Made by a program: the position numbers and the translations under genes. Shown in pieces: positions 1 through 10,460 of a stretch of 64,000 nt of DNA; position 1 is the first letter of the stretch, and each line of letters starts with the position of its first letter. Source of the DNA: Ectobius pallidus (lineage: Eukaryota; Arthropoda; Insecta; Blattodea; Ectobiidae); NCBI GenBank assembly GCA_964059195.1, contig CAXKWD010000005.1:40749825-40813824 (forward strand). The letters run 5' to 3'. The notes under the pieces were generated by a model. The model had not been told where the DNA came from, searched no databases, and saw only the letters and a program-made list of their open reading frames with translations.

Positions 1-890
1 ATACAACTCCAGGTAAGAAGAGAAGCAGTAGTCTTGAAGAAAAGAAGAATAGAGTGACAATTCTTATTCTCCATTATTCCTGCTTCCTTCAACATTCCTG
101 CACTTCTAAGCTTGAATATTTTCTGGATTTTAATCCAGTGGTCCTCCGAAAAATCCTATTGCAAATTCTGTTAGGCACACTAGCCTACAAAACTATTGTG
201 GCATATTTAATTCTGTTTAACAGTGAATATGTTGTTATGAGATAAATCTGTTTAACAGTGAATATGTTATTTTAAAGAATATAGTGTGACACATTCACAG
301 TTGAAAAGAATACACTCTGATATTTTTTATTAAAATGGTATACTGGTCTAAGTGAAATTTACCCGTAGTATCCTCCCGTCACCACTGAGTGAAATTCGCC
401 GGAGCATTGTGTGTTAAGAATTGGTAATTGTAAGAATTCCATGTATTGTAAGTGGCGCCCTCTTTATAAATTTTCCTCTGCTAGATTAAATGATAAAAGG
501 AAGTTACGAAACTGCCTGTAGTGAGCAGGTGTACTTTGGAATACTGTTTATATGAGTGCAACAGATGCATAGAGGCATTGTTGTGAGTTATAAATGAATT
601 CCTATAAGCCTACCAGTGTTTACGTTACAATATCGCAATAGAACTGTAAAGATGTACCACAAATGTTGCCAGTACAGACCGGGTTGCTTCTCTTTGCAAT
701 TCAAACCTCCCTTCAAATATTGGAGCTAGTAAATATCTAAAACGTATTGGAATTACAAATCTACAGGACACCTCACACCATGATGTCAGAATGATTTGCC
801 ATTTGTAGCTACTGTAAGAGGATAAGCACAAAACATACTTAATCACGCAAGCTGAATGTTTTAAAGCTCAATGGTCCAAGACACAAGACA
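1..890. other. AT-rich intergenic DNA, nothing assigned
   Basis: No convincing coding region or known repeat is visible. Open frames on both strands are short (at most 73 codons) and overlap each other. The only local structure is a short direct duplication at 213-271, listed separately. Confidence 0.5.
213..271. repeat. Short direct duplication, 35-bp spacing
   Basis: The string ctgtttaacagtgaatatg occurs at about 213 and again at about 248. Two near-identical segments therefore lie 35 bp apart. This looks like a simple local tandem duplication with no coding role. Confidence 0.8.
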
Positions 891-981
891 GATTTTTTCA
901 GATATATGTTAAAACAATGGATTCTTTCTTAGCCGTGTGTAGGCTAAAATGGAATGGCGAAGTCAGACTGAAAAATTCAAT

Positions 982-1050
982 GCCGTAGCCGGGATTGGAA
1001 CCAGGATCTTCGGCTCTCCATGCCAATGCTCTTACCAACTGAGCTACCAT
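982..1050 (-). repeat. tRNA-like sequence, probable SINE head
   Basis: Read on the minus strand, this holds a box-A-like TGGTAGCTCAGTTGG and a box-B-like GGTTCCAATCC at tRNA spacing. The D arm pairs perfectly (GCTC/GAGC). The anticodon arm pairs over 5 bp with one wobble around a 7-nt loop whose centre would be GGA (Ser-type). The T arm pairs 4 of 5. The 5' acceptor half does not pair with the 3' half, so it is not an intact tRNA. It is best read as a tRNA-derived SINE head or a decayed tRNA pseudogene. Confidence 0.6.
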
Positions 1051-1098
1051 GTGAACATGCAGGTCCAACATGAAATTTTCCAATTGACTCACATTACA

Positions 1099-2435
1099 TT
1101 ATTTTGGATTATATAATCTATAAGTAAATATTAAACTGAAGGGATGTGGATATAAACCACGTTGCAACTTAACTATGTTGTCACTTTCACCAGTTTTGCC
1201 CATAGAACACGCGAGATGAAAAGCCCATATAATAGTAATGAGAGGATGCACACTTATTAACTGGGCGATTATTGCTTGACAACGCAAAGCTGCCATTGTT
1301 GCGGGGATAAAAAATGTTCCGTCACAGGGGCACTCAGCCACCCGCTTTCCCCGCACAGAAACTAGCCCACTCCGGCGTTCAATCCCTAGGAGATTAAATT
1401 AATGACGTCATCAAAAGCGTACAGTCCATTCAAAACAGTGTACCACACTTGTAGTAGCGAAATCTTGTGCGCTAATTTCATATTAACAGACGTCTGGGTC
1501 AAAATAATGCTTATAAAGAAGGCCGAAGCTATACCTCTTACTCTGAAAATTAATATTAGCCTACTGAAGAACGCTTTACAGTAAGCCAAACAACGCGCCT
1601 AATCTAGTGTTCCTTTGAACACATTCTTTGAAAAAATGGAAAAATGGTTTTGAAAAATATTTATAACCTGAGAAATTCATCATGGGAAAAATTAAACCGA
1701 ACACTGTGCTATGACTATTACAATACATACAATTTCCTCAAGAATGTGGTCGTTTTTAAATAACAAATAGTTGGAGTTAACAATTGTTCTAATTTATAAA
1801 AATGTTCCTGACACTGGAGAACAGTTAAACCAGATGGAACTGACAGTTTTGGGAGTACGCTTCCAAAAGAAAACGAAACTTAGTATCTAAATGTATACAG
1901 TGAATCTCCGTCGAACGATTACCGATAAACGATAATACTCTGAATAACGTTAAAATGTTATAGTCCCGACATTTATTCCATTAAAATAATGTAAAATTCC
2001 CATCGACCTTACGATACTCTTAATAACAATACGATTGCATTCAGAATCCCTGTAATATACTTTTACCCGGTACAACGATAATATTGGTCACACAAGTGTA
2101 AATCAGAACAAACAGGTGGAAGAAGAAGGCAAAGAAGAGGAGAAAGAACAAAGTGTGAATCTACTAACCGTAACCACTGTCTCTAGCAAAGCTCTATAGA
2201 AGTTTCTGTCAATTTTCTCATGTGTTTCAGAAGGTCATTTAGTGATCCTTGACCTATTAAGGTCTTTGTGTGTTCCCCTCCATGAAAAAAGTTAAACAGA
2301 CTGTCATTTCCGACTATTTCAGGAGAACCAAAAATAAAATATATTCCATTTCTTCATACTTTCCTTGACTGATACTGTGAAGTAAAACATAATATTATTT
2401 GCTCAAAATAAGTAAAACGTGATTGGTGCATAATA
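1099..2435. other. AT-rich intergenic DNA, nothing assigned
   Basis: Open frames are short and mutually overlapping (for example 1386-1589 on the minus strand against 1402-1584 on the plus strand). A somewhat GC-richer patch at 1300-1390 contains no recognisable motif. I see no element termini. Confidence 0.4.
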
Positions 2436-2630
2436 GTGTAGTGCATGGGTGCGCAACTGGTGCACATCGTGTCACTCTGCGGTAGGGGAATTTCTCCCAC
2501 TACAGCCGCCCTTGACGTCAGCATAAAGCACTTTCGACGTGACACTGAACATGAAGAACAGGTTTCTTACGTCACAGCAAGGGATGGGGACTAAAACGTT
2601 TCCCCTCAGTTGCTCACCTATGGTGTAGTG
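2436..2630. mobile_element. hAT-type MITE with 8-bp target-site duplication
   Basis: The element proper is 2444-2622 (179 bp). It begins CATGGGTGCGCAACTGG, and its other end read in reverse begins CATAGGTGAGCAACTG, giving imperfect terminal inverted repeats of about 17 bp. It is flanked by a perfect 8-bp direct repeat, GTGTAGTG, at 2436-2443 and 2623-2630. Eight-bp duplications and ends of the CA..GGTG..CAAC type are characteristic of the hAT superfamily. There is no coding capacity, so it must have been mobilised in trans. Confidence 0.85.
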
Positions 2631-3639
2631 TTTTAATTTAAGGATAGAATAAGCAATCTATGGGCTAAAATACATTAGTTTTTCTTAAATACTGTAGAAG
2701 AAAAAACGTCGATTACGGGAGAGGTTCCCTATATAATTTATTCGATCCAATCAAAATTAGCACTTTTTATAAATTCTCGAAATAGCATGAGGCCTAAGTT
2801 CTGGACAATAATATTCTTTTTCTGGTCCATACAAAATCGTTCTATCAAGATTTCACTGTATAACATTCCTAATTATGAAAACCATAATAATTACCGTATA
2901 GTAGGCCTATTGTGTATCTATTTAGCGAAAACGGTTTGGTAATATAATTTACAGGGGTTAAGGTCCGGTGCTTTAAAATTATGATTTTCTGAATAATATT
3001 TTTGTTATTGTCCTTTAAAACTAAAATGCCTAAAGAAATAAGATAGCCTATAACTTCTTTGCATAGGCTTACCTGTCTATTTCAAAATATTTACCATCCT
3101 ATTATCTGCCGCCTCACAATTAAGATGTCTGCTGACGTTTAGAATGATTTAGTCTTCCCTCAGTTAATACAAAGCTTCTCAGAGCAATGAATAGGATATC
3201 AATTGATATGATTTATTTGCCAAATTCTGTCCAAATTCTGACTTAGTGTTAAAAGAACTGCGATTAAAATTTTCATTAAGACGTTTATAATTTCTGTTAT
3301 CTTCCTTTTTGCAAAGCCTAGAGCAATGAATAGGACAGCAAACTCGCTACCAATAATTTCCTCAGGTTTGCATAAATGCGCAAGGCTAATTATATTGCCA
3401 GTCTTCCCCAGCTTTTGAGGTTGCCTATTAGAACAATTATTTAAAAAAATGGAAACTAAGAATGGAAAGCATAAAATAAACAAAAAACGTTGTATACATG
3501 CTACTGGGTAAAATACAAATGGTGTCTTAATATAATTATGTAAGGATGATATTAGCGATTCTAGAGCTATAGCCTTAATCGTGTTAAAGGGTAATACTGA
3601 ATACGCTGTCCCCATATTACGGTCTCTTATTTTATATCA
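2631..3639. other. Unassigned DNA with an unrecognised 138-codon frame
   Basis: The longest open frame in the first 7 kb lies on the minus strand at 3199-3615. Its translation is hydrophobic at the N-terminal half and matches no family I recognise. The string gagcaatgaatagga occurs twice (about 3182 and 3321), so the region contains an internal duplication. The frame sits directly beside a Helitron-like fragment and is more likely a chance frame in repeat DNA than a gene. Confidence 0.3.
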
Positions 3640-3735
3640 AAACGTGAGGTGAGAAAATGGTATTTCCATGCACAGGGCACAGAAAGCTATAGGCATATGG
3701 GTGCATCACATCACAGTTTTATTTATATGGATTTC
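3640..3735 (-). repeat. Helitron-family fragment
   Basis: This stretch resembles 15460-15560: both carry a gag-gtgagaaaatg-type core, a 'ttccatg' box and a 'gtgcatcacatcaca'/'actgcatcagattg' box in the same order. The latter copy is contiguous with the minus-strand Helitron at 14906-15560, so this is probably a shorter fragment of the same family. Confidence 0.45.
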
Positions 3736-6349
3736 AAACAATATAAATAATAGGAATTATCTGCCAGACCCTGTCTCGCCCCCAATTTGACCGACTCGTC
3801 TAAACTAAATTTCGGACTTTATTCCTTTAGTCCAACTCGTCCCCACCTGATTTTCGGCGCGGTAATCTTATAGCCAAGCTTGTAGACAAAACATTCCCTC
3901 CCCCTTTGTTCAGAGCTGGGAAGCGCAACCAATTTGGACGTTGGTGTTGTTAAAAATTGTGTTTCTTGAGTAAAATGCTGTCCATTTATAAAAAATGCCA
4001 TCAAATAATCAAATTACTTAACAATAAATAGAAGTCACTTACTTATAAGTAAACATGGTCTCGTTTTAACTGTAACTTTACGACATTATCCGTGAAGCAT
4101 CTGCATTATGCAGGCTTGAGTTTCTCCATTTTTATATAGGTGCTTTTCTGATAAATCCGACTTTTTCTAGATATAGAGGGGATGTTTCTAACCCGTCAAC
4201 AGCCATTACTTTAAGAGCTGCTGGTAGTGACCAATAAAATGGTTATGGTCAACATGTCAAGTCAATTAATTAGTCGTGCGATGTCGGCTTTGGTTCGAGA
4301 ACTTCCTCTTAACAAAATGCAATCGATAACTTATGTGAAATTGTGTATGTTTGTTGGTTAGACTGAAATTATAGAATAGTCGGGGAAAAAAAAAAAAAAA
4401 AAAAAAAATCAGATTTTGCTTAGTGAAATTAAGGTGAGGCATTCTCTTTGAGATATATCTGCCAAGGAGTACCGGGATAAGGTAAAGAAGGCAGACTGTT
4501 ATTTATTTTGTATTTATATATTCAGCCAAATACAGGAAAAAAAATCCCAGTTTCGCCAGTAAGTGTTGTATAACATCACAGATTATAGTTATACACAATA
4601 TGCAGTTATGTATAGTAAATGTGTGAGGATAAAGGATAAGATACATAAATGGTTTGTAATATAATATACAAATAATTTTACAAGGCAAACTAAAAACTAA
4701 CTTAAGTCAAACTGTATGGAATAGGCCTACATAACATTTCATGAAGAAACCCTACGTAATGATTTAATGATAAACAAAACTGGCTTAAATCTTCCATTGA
4801 ACTAGAGAAGGCATTAAGAAATAATTGCATCACTCCGTTCACTGTACAGCCGAGAAGTTCAATAAATTCACAGAGTAGGAAATCTGGAAGCGGAGTGGAT
4901 GAAATCTACCATTCCTAGTGGTTTGCGCTTGTTGCTATGTCCTCTATGAGGGGAGGAAACATTCCTAATCAAATCTGTGATAACTAGAACGAAACTTATT
5001 TACGATAAATTACGGTAAGTTATAAGCATTACCAAATTTATATTGAAATGTATTAACTTACATTAGAATTGCATGCATAGTACTCAGGATTTCGCACACA
5101 TAGTGAAAGTGTGAAACTTAATGTCACTTTAAAAAATGGAATTGTAACTTTTGTAGATATTTTAGAGTCCTAAATATTTTAAATAATATGTTTTAAATAT
5201 CTTATAGTTAGTAAAAGAACTCTCATACTAATTCATCGATCTAATCTCTTTTAATCAAAGTTTCATAGGAAACGAAGTAGGCCTAATACTGATATTACAT
5301 TGTTTATGCATGTGGATTTTCAAATAATGGTGCTGTATGACTGAATATTGTACTTTGGTCCTTAATGACGTAAAATTAAATTGAATGTAGTGAGATATAT
5401 TTCTATCACTTCCAGTTAACACCGTCTATCACCCAATAGAAGAATATGTACAACAGAAACTGGATGAATTTCGCAGGAAATCAATTTTTGGCACCAACTA
5501 AGATGAAAACCATAGTCCGATTCCGTCTTAGGACAAATTTTCCTCTAACATAATCGTAACAGACGTTAAACGTGAGGTTACGTAACTTAAACCTATTATT
5601 GCTATTTTTAATAAAAAATCGATAGTCCAATAACCTATAATTATTTAATTATATCAATGCAAAAAGAAAGGTGGGCCTAGTACTATTTTTTCCATATTGA
5701 TATTGGCACTACGAAGATGCTAAGTGTGTGCATTTGGTCTCGTTAGAGCTAACATCAAGTCGGAGTTAGAATCTCGGGTTTCCCCGTCATAATAATTAAT
5801 GGTGACATCATAGCGAAGCGTACAGTCCTGCGCAAATAAAATTACTTTCAGAGCAAATTACGTTGTCCCTGTGCTAACATAATGCGACGCGGAGGTGAGG
5901 GGGACTACTCCTATTACAACGAATGCAAATTTTAATTGAACTACAGCTGACCTGCAAAGCTGCTCAATGCATCTAATGGCTTCACCATGACCTCACTTAC
6001 CCATTTTCATAAACTATTGATCCGTTTGACCATTCCACTGCACCAAATGGAGTATGCTGTGCATCAAACCAGTTCACTCTATCAGTGACAGGAACATAAA
6101 CATTATTACCTGCATTTCTCTTTTTCTTCCTTCGAGGGATTTAAAATAGAACATACACTAGACAGACGTAGTAAAATGAAAATATTTAAACAGCCAATAT
6201 ATACGGCAGTACAATTCAACCAGGGTATGTCGTTAACTCTATCCATATGGGTACTACACATCTCGATAAACTAACATATTTAGAGCTTTAGATTTTCATA
6301 AAATTGATTTTGGAAGTTGTGTATATTTTTACATGATTTAAGATAAATA
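3736..6349. other. AT-rich intergenic DNA with a 23-A tract
   Basis: No coding region or element end is recognisable. A run of 23 A residues lies at 4386-4408. I could not find a matching target-site duplication on both sides of it or a retroelement body before it. Minus-strand frames around 3819-4004 and 4503-4688 are short and unremarkable. Confidence 0.4.
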
Positions 6350-7700
6350 AAATTAAAATTAAAATGTTAATTGTTCTTTACAGTATTTACAAGTTCATAC
6401 AAAATAACATCATCAGGAGGTAATTAGAGTTACAGTGAAAAGTTTTAGATAATTTAAAGACGATGGTGTTTATACTACTACAAAATTATTTACATTCATG
6501 ACATATACTCAAAATAGAAACTACTTCTGAAGCTAGAAATCTAAATAGATTCATCTAGTGATAAAAAGCTAATCAGGGATTTTGTTAATTCGGATTTAAA
6601 CTACTAGACAGTTTGATAGTTTTAATTCTAACTGGGACTTTGTTGAAAAATTGCATACCAATGTACCTCGATTTTTCTTCAAATAATTTGAGACGATGTT
6701 TTTCCAACAACGAAGCCATTTTTCCACCTTGTATTGAATTTGCACGAAGTTAAATTTTGGACAGCAGTGAGTTCGTTATTCACTTATTATATATAAATAA
6801 AATGGTCTTTATAATAAAAAGAACACCAGGAACAGTCAGGAGAGATAGAGTTTTAAATATTTTCCCTGCATGAATTCCTTTGTGAGTTGTTCAAGAGAAA
6901 TCTAACTGCGTTTTCCTGCAGAACAAAGATTATATTCTTATTTGATTCAAATTAATTTTCCCCAGTTCGATTCCATAACAAAGTGTGAATAAATTAGTGA
7001 AAAGTTAACGAATCTTCCAATACTGATCAAAACACATTTCAATATATTTCTTAATACAAAAATCCATGAAATAGTTTATTTTTTATTTTTTCAGTACGAC
7101 TACTCCAAGTTAATTTTTTGTTCGCAACATAACCTAAAAATTTTACTTCATTAGCTGCATCGACGATTTGATTACTTATTCTTGAGCGCGGCACAAAAGG
7201 TGTATTTTAAACTAAAAAAGATTACGTGCACTTGTTTCTGCATTAACAGACAAAACAGCGTTATTACAATAGTGGACAACAGAATTGGAATAGTATTTAA
7301 GTTGGTTTCTAACGTATTTAAGTCATCGTTACTAAAACATAAATTAACATCATCTGTATAAAGAATTAAACCTATATTGTTCGATGTATAAAATGAATAG
7401 TAATGGCCCTGCTATAGCGCCTTGCGGGATACCAGAAATAATGTCAGCTCTTTCTTACCTATTCTTTCCTAGCTCACCGGTGAATTTTACCAATTATTCT
7501 ATTTGTCGTATAAAATTTTATAAAGTTATGGGTCACTCCCCTACAGCCTAGAACCTCTGATTTCTCCAATAAAGAATGCATATGTAAATATTAACACAGC
7601 CGAAAGCTTTACTAAGATTTAAAAGAACACCTGGAGAATGGTTGCCACTGTCAATGCTTCGAAATATCGATAAAAGTTGCATAATATACATCGTACTTTT
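6350..7700 (-). pseudogene. Jockey/CR1-type non-LTR retrotransposon RT relic
   Basis: Read on the minus strand across several frames, the conserved order of a Jockey/CR1-group reverse transcriptase is visible. First is a region-A motif LNLSKAFGCVN (near 7600), where the usual catalytic Asp positions of LDLSKAFD are changed. Next comes GIPQGAIAGPLLFILYI (near 7400-7435), then a YTDD-type catalytic box after a frameshift (near 7350). A VKFLGYV...KLTWS segment (near 7100) and a C-terminal block RYIGMQFFNKVP (near 6670) follow. Many stops and frameshifts interrupt it, so it is an old dead copy. The 3' part fades into AT-rich DNA near 6350; the 5' part (endonuclease, ORF1) is absent. An RTE relic lies immediately upstream on the same strand but is a different element. 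Confidence 0.8.
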
Positions 7701-7890
7701 TTAATTCCACAGACAGATACTCTCAGAAGTTGAAGCTCGGTTATTTATCGATAATTTCAAAGGTATTATTTTCATTACCTTTGATAACAAACAATTAAAA
7801 ATTACTCCCGTTTATGAGTAACAAAAGTAATAATAATTTTCGTGTTTAAAAATGCATAACTTAAATTCATCTCAGCGGTAATCATCATCA

Positions 7891-8412
7891 TCAGGATCTA
7901 AAGGCAATGCCTTGTTGTAGTAGCCATGTCTTCCTCTTCATCGCTGTTCTCTTTAGATTTTCGTATGACAGCACGTCCATATCCTTTATCATGTTTTTAA
8001 TAAATGAATTTCTTGGACGTCCTCTTGATTTCTTTCCCAGTATTTTCCCTTCAAAAATGTTAATGAGTAGACCATTGTGCCGAAATGTATGACCCACTAA
8101 CTTTGCTCTTCTACTCTTAATTGAATTCAGAAGGGATCTCTCTTCCATCACTTCATTAAGCACTTCTTCATTTGTTTTCCTATCCACCCAACTCGTCTTT
8201 GTTAGCCTTCTCCATATCCACATTTCTGCTGCTTCTAGTTTCTTGGCTTCTGCTTTTCCTATTGTCCATGTTTCACATCCATAAGTTAATACACAACTTA
8301 CAAATGTTTTGGCAAATTTTTTCCTTACTTCCATGTTTAAATGGTTATTTGTGAGAAGATTCCTTTTGTTCTGAAATGCTTGTTTAGCCAGGTTTATTCT
8401 TCTCTTAATACG
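7891..8412 (-). pseudogene. RTE-type retrotransposon ORF2, C-terminal end
   Basis: A 147-codon open frame (7891-8334) extends in the same frame upstream to about 8412. The translation carries the C-terminal signature of RTE-clade endonuclease/reverse transcriptases: an AKQAF..K..L segment, then TYGCETWTIGKAE, then MWIWRRLTKTSWVDR, NEEVLNEV and GRPRNSFI. The catalytic palm (FADD box) and the endonuclease are missing, so this is a 5'-truncated relic that retains only the last 170 or so residues. Homology stops abruptly near 8412, where an unrelated GC-rich block begins. The frame itself is intact, suggesting a younger copy than the neighbouring Jockey-type relic. Confidence 0.8.
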
Positions 8413-8735
8413 CTAACAGCTTTATCCAAGACCTTCCCCCCCGGAGATCCGATTGGGGGAATAGAAACTCCGGAATAATTTGGGTTGGACATGGCCATCT
8501 TGAATTAGGGATATCCTTGGGATCTTTAATGCAGTGGTCTCCCGTTGCCTTCTGCATCCTCATGCCTTGGCCTTGCTGGTGGCTCATCGCCTTTAGGGAG
8601 GGTTTCTCCTCCCAGGGGCAAGAGAGTGCCCCCGACCTCTACCCGCTCTTCAGTCCCACTAAGGAGGCTGCTGGCACTTGATAGAGGGGGACTCCTTATA
8701 CCGGGTAATAGATGTACTAAATACATCTTCTGAGA
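8413..8735. repeat. GC-rich unclassified repeat-like block
   Basis: This 320-bp block is markedly richer in G and C than its surroundings. It is open on both strands over about 200 bp (8526-8726 minus, 8545-8733 plus). It abuts the truncated RTE relic. Its character (CCC/GGG runs, no stop codons) resembles a retroelement untranslated or ORF1-like region, and the block at 36341-36886 has a similar feel but no alignable identity by eye. I cannot name the family. Confidence 0.35.
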
Positions 8736-9050
8736 GGAAATCCATTTTGTTCACTTGTGAAAATAATTAAGACCTATTCTAAAATTTCCACCCAAAAATA
8801 AAATCTACTTTTGTTATTTTCTTTGCTAACTTAATATACGGAAATTAAGAGTATTAAAGGTTCCCTTTGACACAGCTTTAAGTAATTTCCTGTTTTGTTT
8901 CATGTTAAATTTCGAATAATACCGAACAATTTTCTCAGATTGAGCTATACACGTGCACGAGTGCTGGGATGAATGCATTCTCATTCTGTTAGGGGCCAGC
9001 ATAAAAACTATATACGTACGAATTACGGTAAGTTTGTATAACATCATCCT
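8736..9050. other. Unassigned AT-rich spacer
   Basis: Nothing recognisable between the GC-rich block and the start of the composite element at about 9051. Confidence 0.5.
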
Positions 9051-9108
9051 ACTTGGACATTATTAAGTGCCAGTATGGTACTTTATGAGATTGTGTGGGG
9101 GACGAAAA

Positions 9109-9215
9109 AATGTCTGTCCGTCTGTCTGTCCGTCTGTCCGTCTGTCCGTCTGTCTGTCTGTCCGTCTGTCTGTCTGTCCGTCTATCTGTCTGTCTGTCTG
9201 TCCGTGTGTCTGTAC
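9109..9215 (+). repeat. CTGT/CCGT microsatellite inside composite element
   Basis: About 100 bp of tgtctgtccg-type tetranucleotide repeat, mixed ctgt and ccgt. A shorter version occupies the same position in the copy at 21106-21985 (about 21890-21922), so the microsatellite is part of the element and has expanded here. Confidence 0.9.
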
Positions 9216-9955
9216 GCCCCATAACTCAAATACGCTTTTTCGGATTTTCATGAAACTTGGAAAACACATTTATAATGTCCATGGGAAGAACCCTATTGAT
9301 ATTGAACCAAATCAGTTCACCGGTACCGGAGTAATGCCCAATTTAGTGCCTATTTTAATTGATTATATTAGAAAGGCGCCATAGCTCAAATATGCTGTAT
9401 CGGATTTCCATGAAACTTGGTATACGCATTTATGACGCCCATTAAAAGTACCCTATTGAATTTGAACCTAATCTGTTGCCCGGTACCGGGGTAAAACCCA
9501 ATTTAGTGTCTATTTTAAAGGCGCAATAGCTCAAATACGCTTTATCGGATTTTTATGAAACTTCGTATACGCATTTATAATGTCCATGGGAAGACTTCTA
9601 TTGATATTCGACCAAATCGGTTCGCCAGTACCGGAATAATGCGCAATTTAGTGCATTTTATGTTAATATGTAAGAAGTCGCGATAACTCTGATATGCTTT
9701 ACTGGATATTCCTGAAACTTTGTATACCCATTTATAATGTACATGGGAAGTCGTCTACTGATATTGAACCAAATCGGTAGACCGGTACCTGAGTAAAACC
9801 CAATTTAAGTGTAACTCAAATACGCTTCACCGGATTTTTATGAAACTTGGTATACACATTTATAATGTCGATGGGAAGAAGTATATTGATATTGGACACA
9901 ATCGGTTGATCTGTTTCGGAGTAATGCTCAATTTAGTGTCTATTTTATGGTAATA
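9216..9955 (+). repeat. Tandem ~150-bp subrepeats of composite element
   Basis: Five degenerate units begin near 9217, 9377, 9521, 9676 and 9812. Each runs 'ataactcaaatacgc ... cggatttt(c)atgaaacttgg ... acatttataatgtccatggg ... attgatattgaaccaaatcgg ... ccggtaccgg ... caatttagtg'. The copy at 21106-21985 carries about three such units. Units differ from each other by many substitutions, so the tandem structure is old. Confidence 0.85.
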
Positions 9956-10125
9956 TACGTATTCGAAAGAATTTATATAAAAAAAAAGCAAATCAGTTAT
10001 CTTGACAACATAGTCAATTGTTTTACTGTGATCTTATGAGGCTTTGAAAATTAAAATACAGTTAGCTATGACCAAAAACACTAATGTTTTACATGCGCTT
10101 ATCCAACTAGATCGTTAAACTGACC

Positions 10126-10200
10126 CAGGTGGCCGAGATGGTAACGTCTTGGTCTCACATTCTGGAGTTCCAGGTTCAGATCCCGAAACCGGCCAATTTA
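10126..10200 (+). repeat. tRNA-like segment within composite element
   Basis: A box-A-like ggtggccgagatggt and a box-B-like ggttcagatcccg are spaced as in a tRNA with Leu/Ser-type features, followed by a T-rich run. The homologous position in the reverse copy (about 21300-21375) has a diverged version. It cannot fold into a full cloverleaf by eye. It may be a SINE captured inside the element, or the Pol III promoter of a larger SINE-like unit. Confidence 0.5.
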
Positions 10201-10460
10201 ATTTTTTTTTTTTGTATTTTTATATGAGTGTGCGATTGTCAAGATATCACAAATCTGTACAGTTCAGCTGATGCTGGAAGATTTTAATCTGATTAAAAGA
10301 ACTAGACCTTTGTTCTTCCGTAAGCCCTGAATAATTAATAAATCTGGAGCTTAACTTGGAAATCAATTAAAAAAACATTTTCTGCATATCATAATTGCAG
10401 TCATAACTGATTAAACATAAGCACACTGGCACTTTTTTACATCAGTTTACCTGATTTTAT

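Larger units (their letters stand above)
9051..10460 (+). mobile_element. Composite AAGTGCCAG element, copy 1
   Basis: A long repeat also present in reverse orientation at 21106-21985. It has near-terminal inverted repeats: aagtgccagtatgg at 9065 and its inverse (cacactggcactt) ending near 10434. Inside, in order, are a conserved head (ctttatgagattgtgtg), a CTGT/CCGT microsatellite, about five 150-bp tandem subrepeats, a unique segment, a tRNA-like stretch and an A/T tail. Similarity with the other copy continues some 10 bp outside the left inverted repeat and 25-30 bp outside the right one, so the true ends lie slightly beyond the repeats. There is no coding capacity. Superfamily unknown; a nonautonomous DNA transposon is my best guess. 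Confidence 0.65.

Noticed and set aside
3199..3615. A 138-codon hydrophobic minus-strand frame
   Set aside because: No family recognised; it sits beside a Helitron fragment and contains an internal duplication, so chance is more likely than a gene.
4386..4408. A 23-A tract as the tail of a retrotransposed sequence
   Set aside because: No element body before it and no flanking direct repeats found.
9063..9269. Frames over the CTGT microsatellite on both strands, and a passing likeness to a CRISPR array
   Set aside because: The frames are simple-sequence translations. The tandem units at 9216-9955 are contiguous degenerate repeats without unique spacers, in a eukaryotic context.
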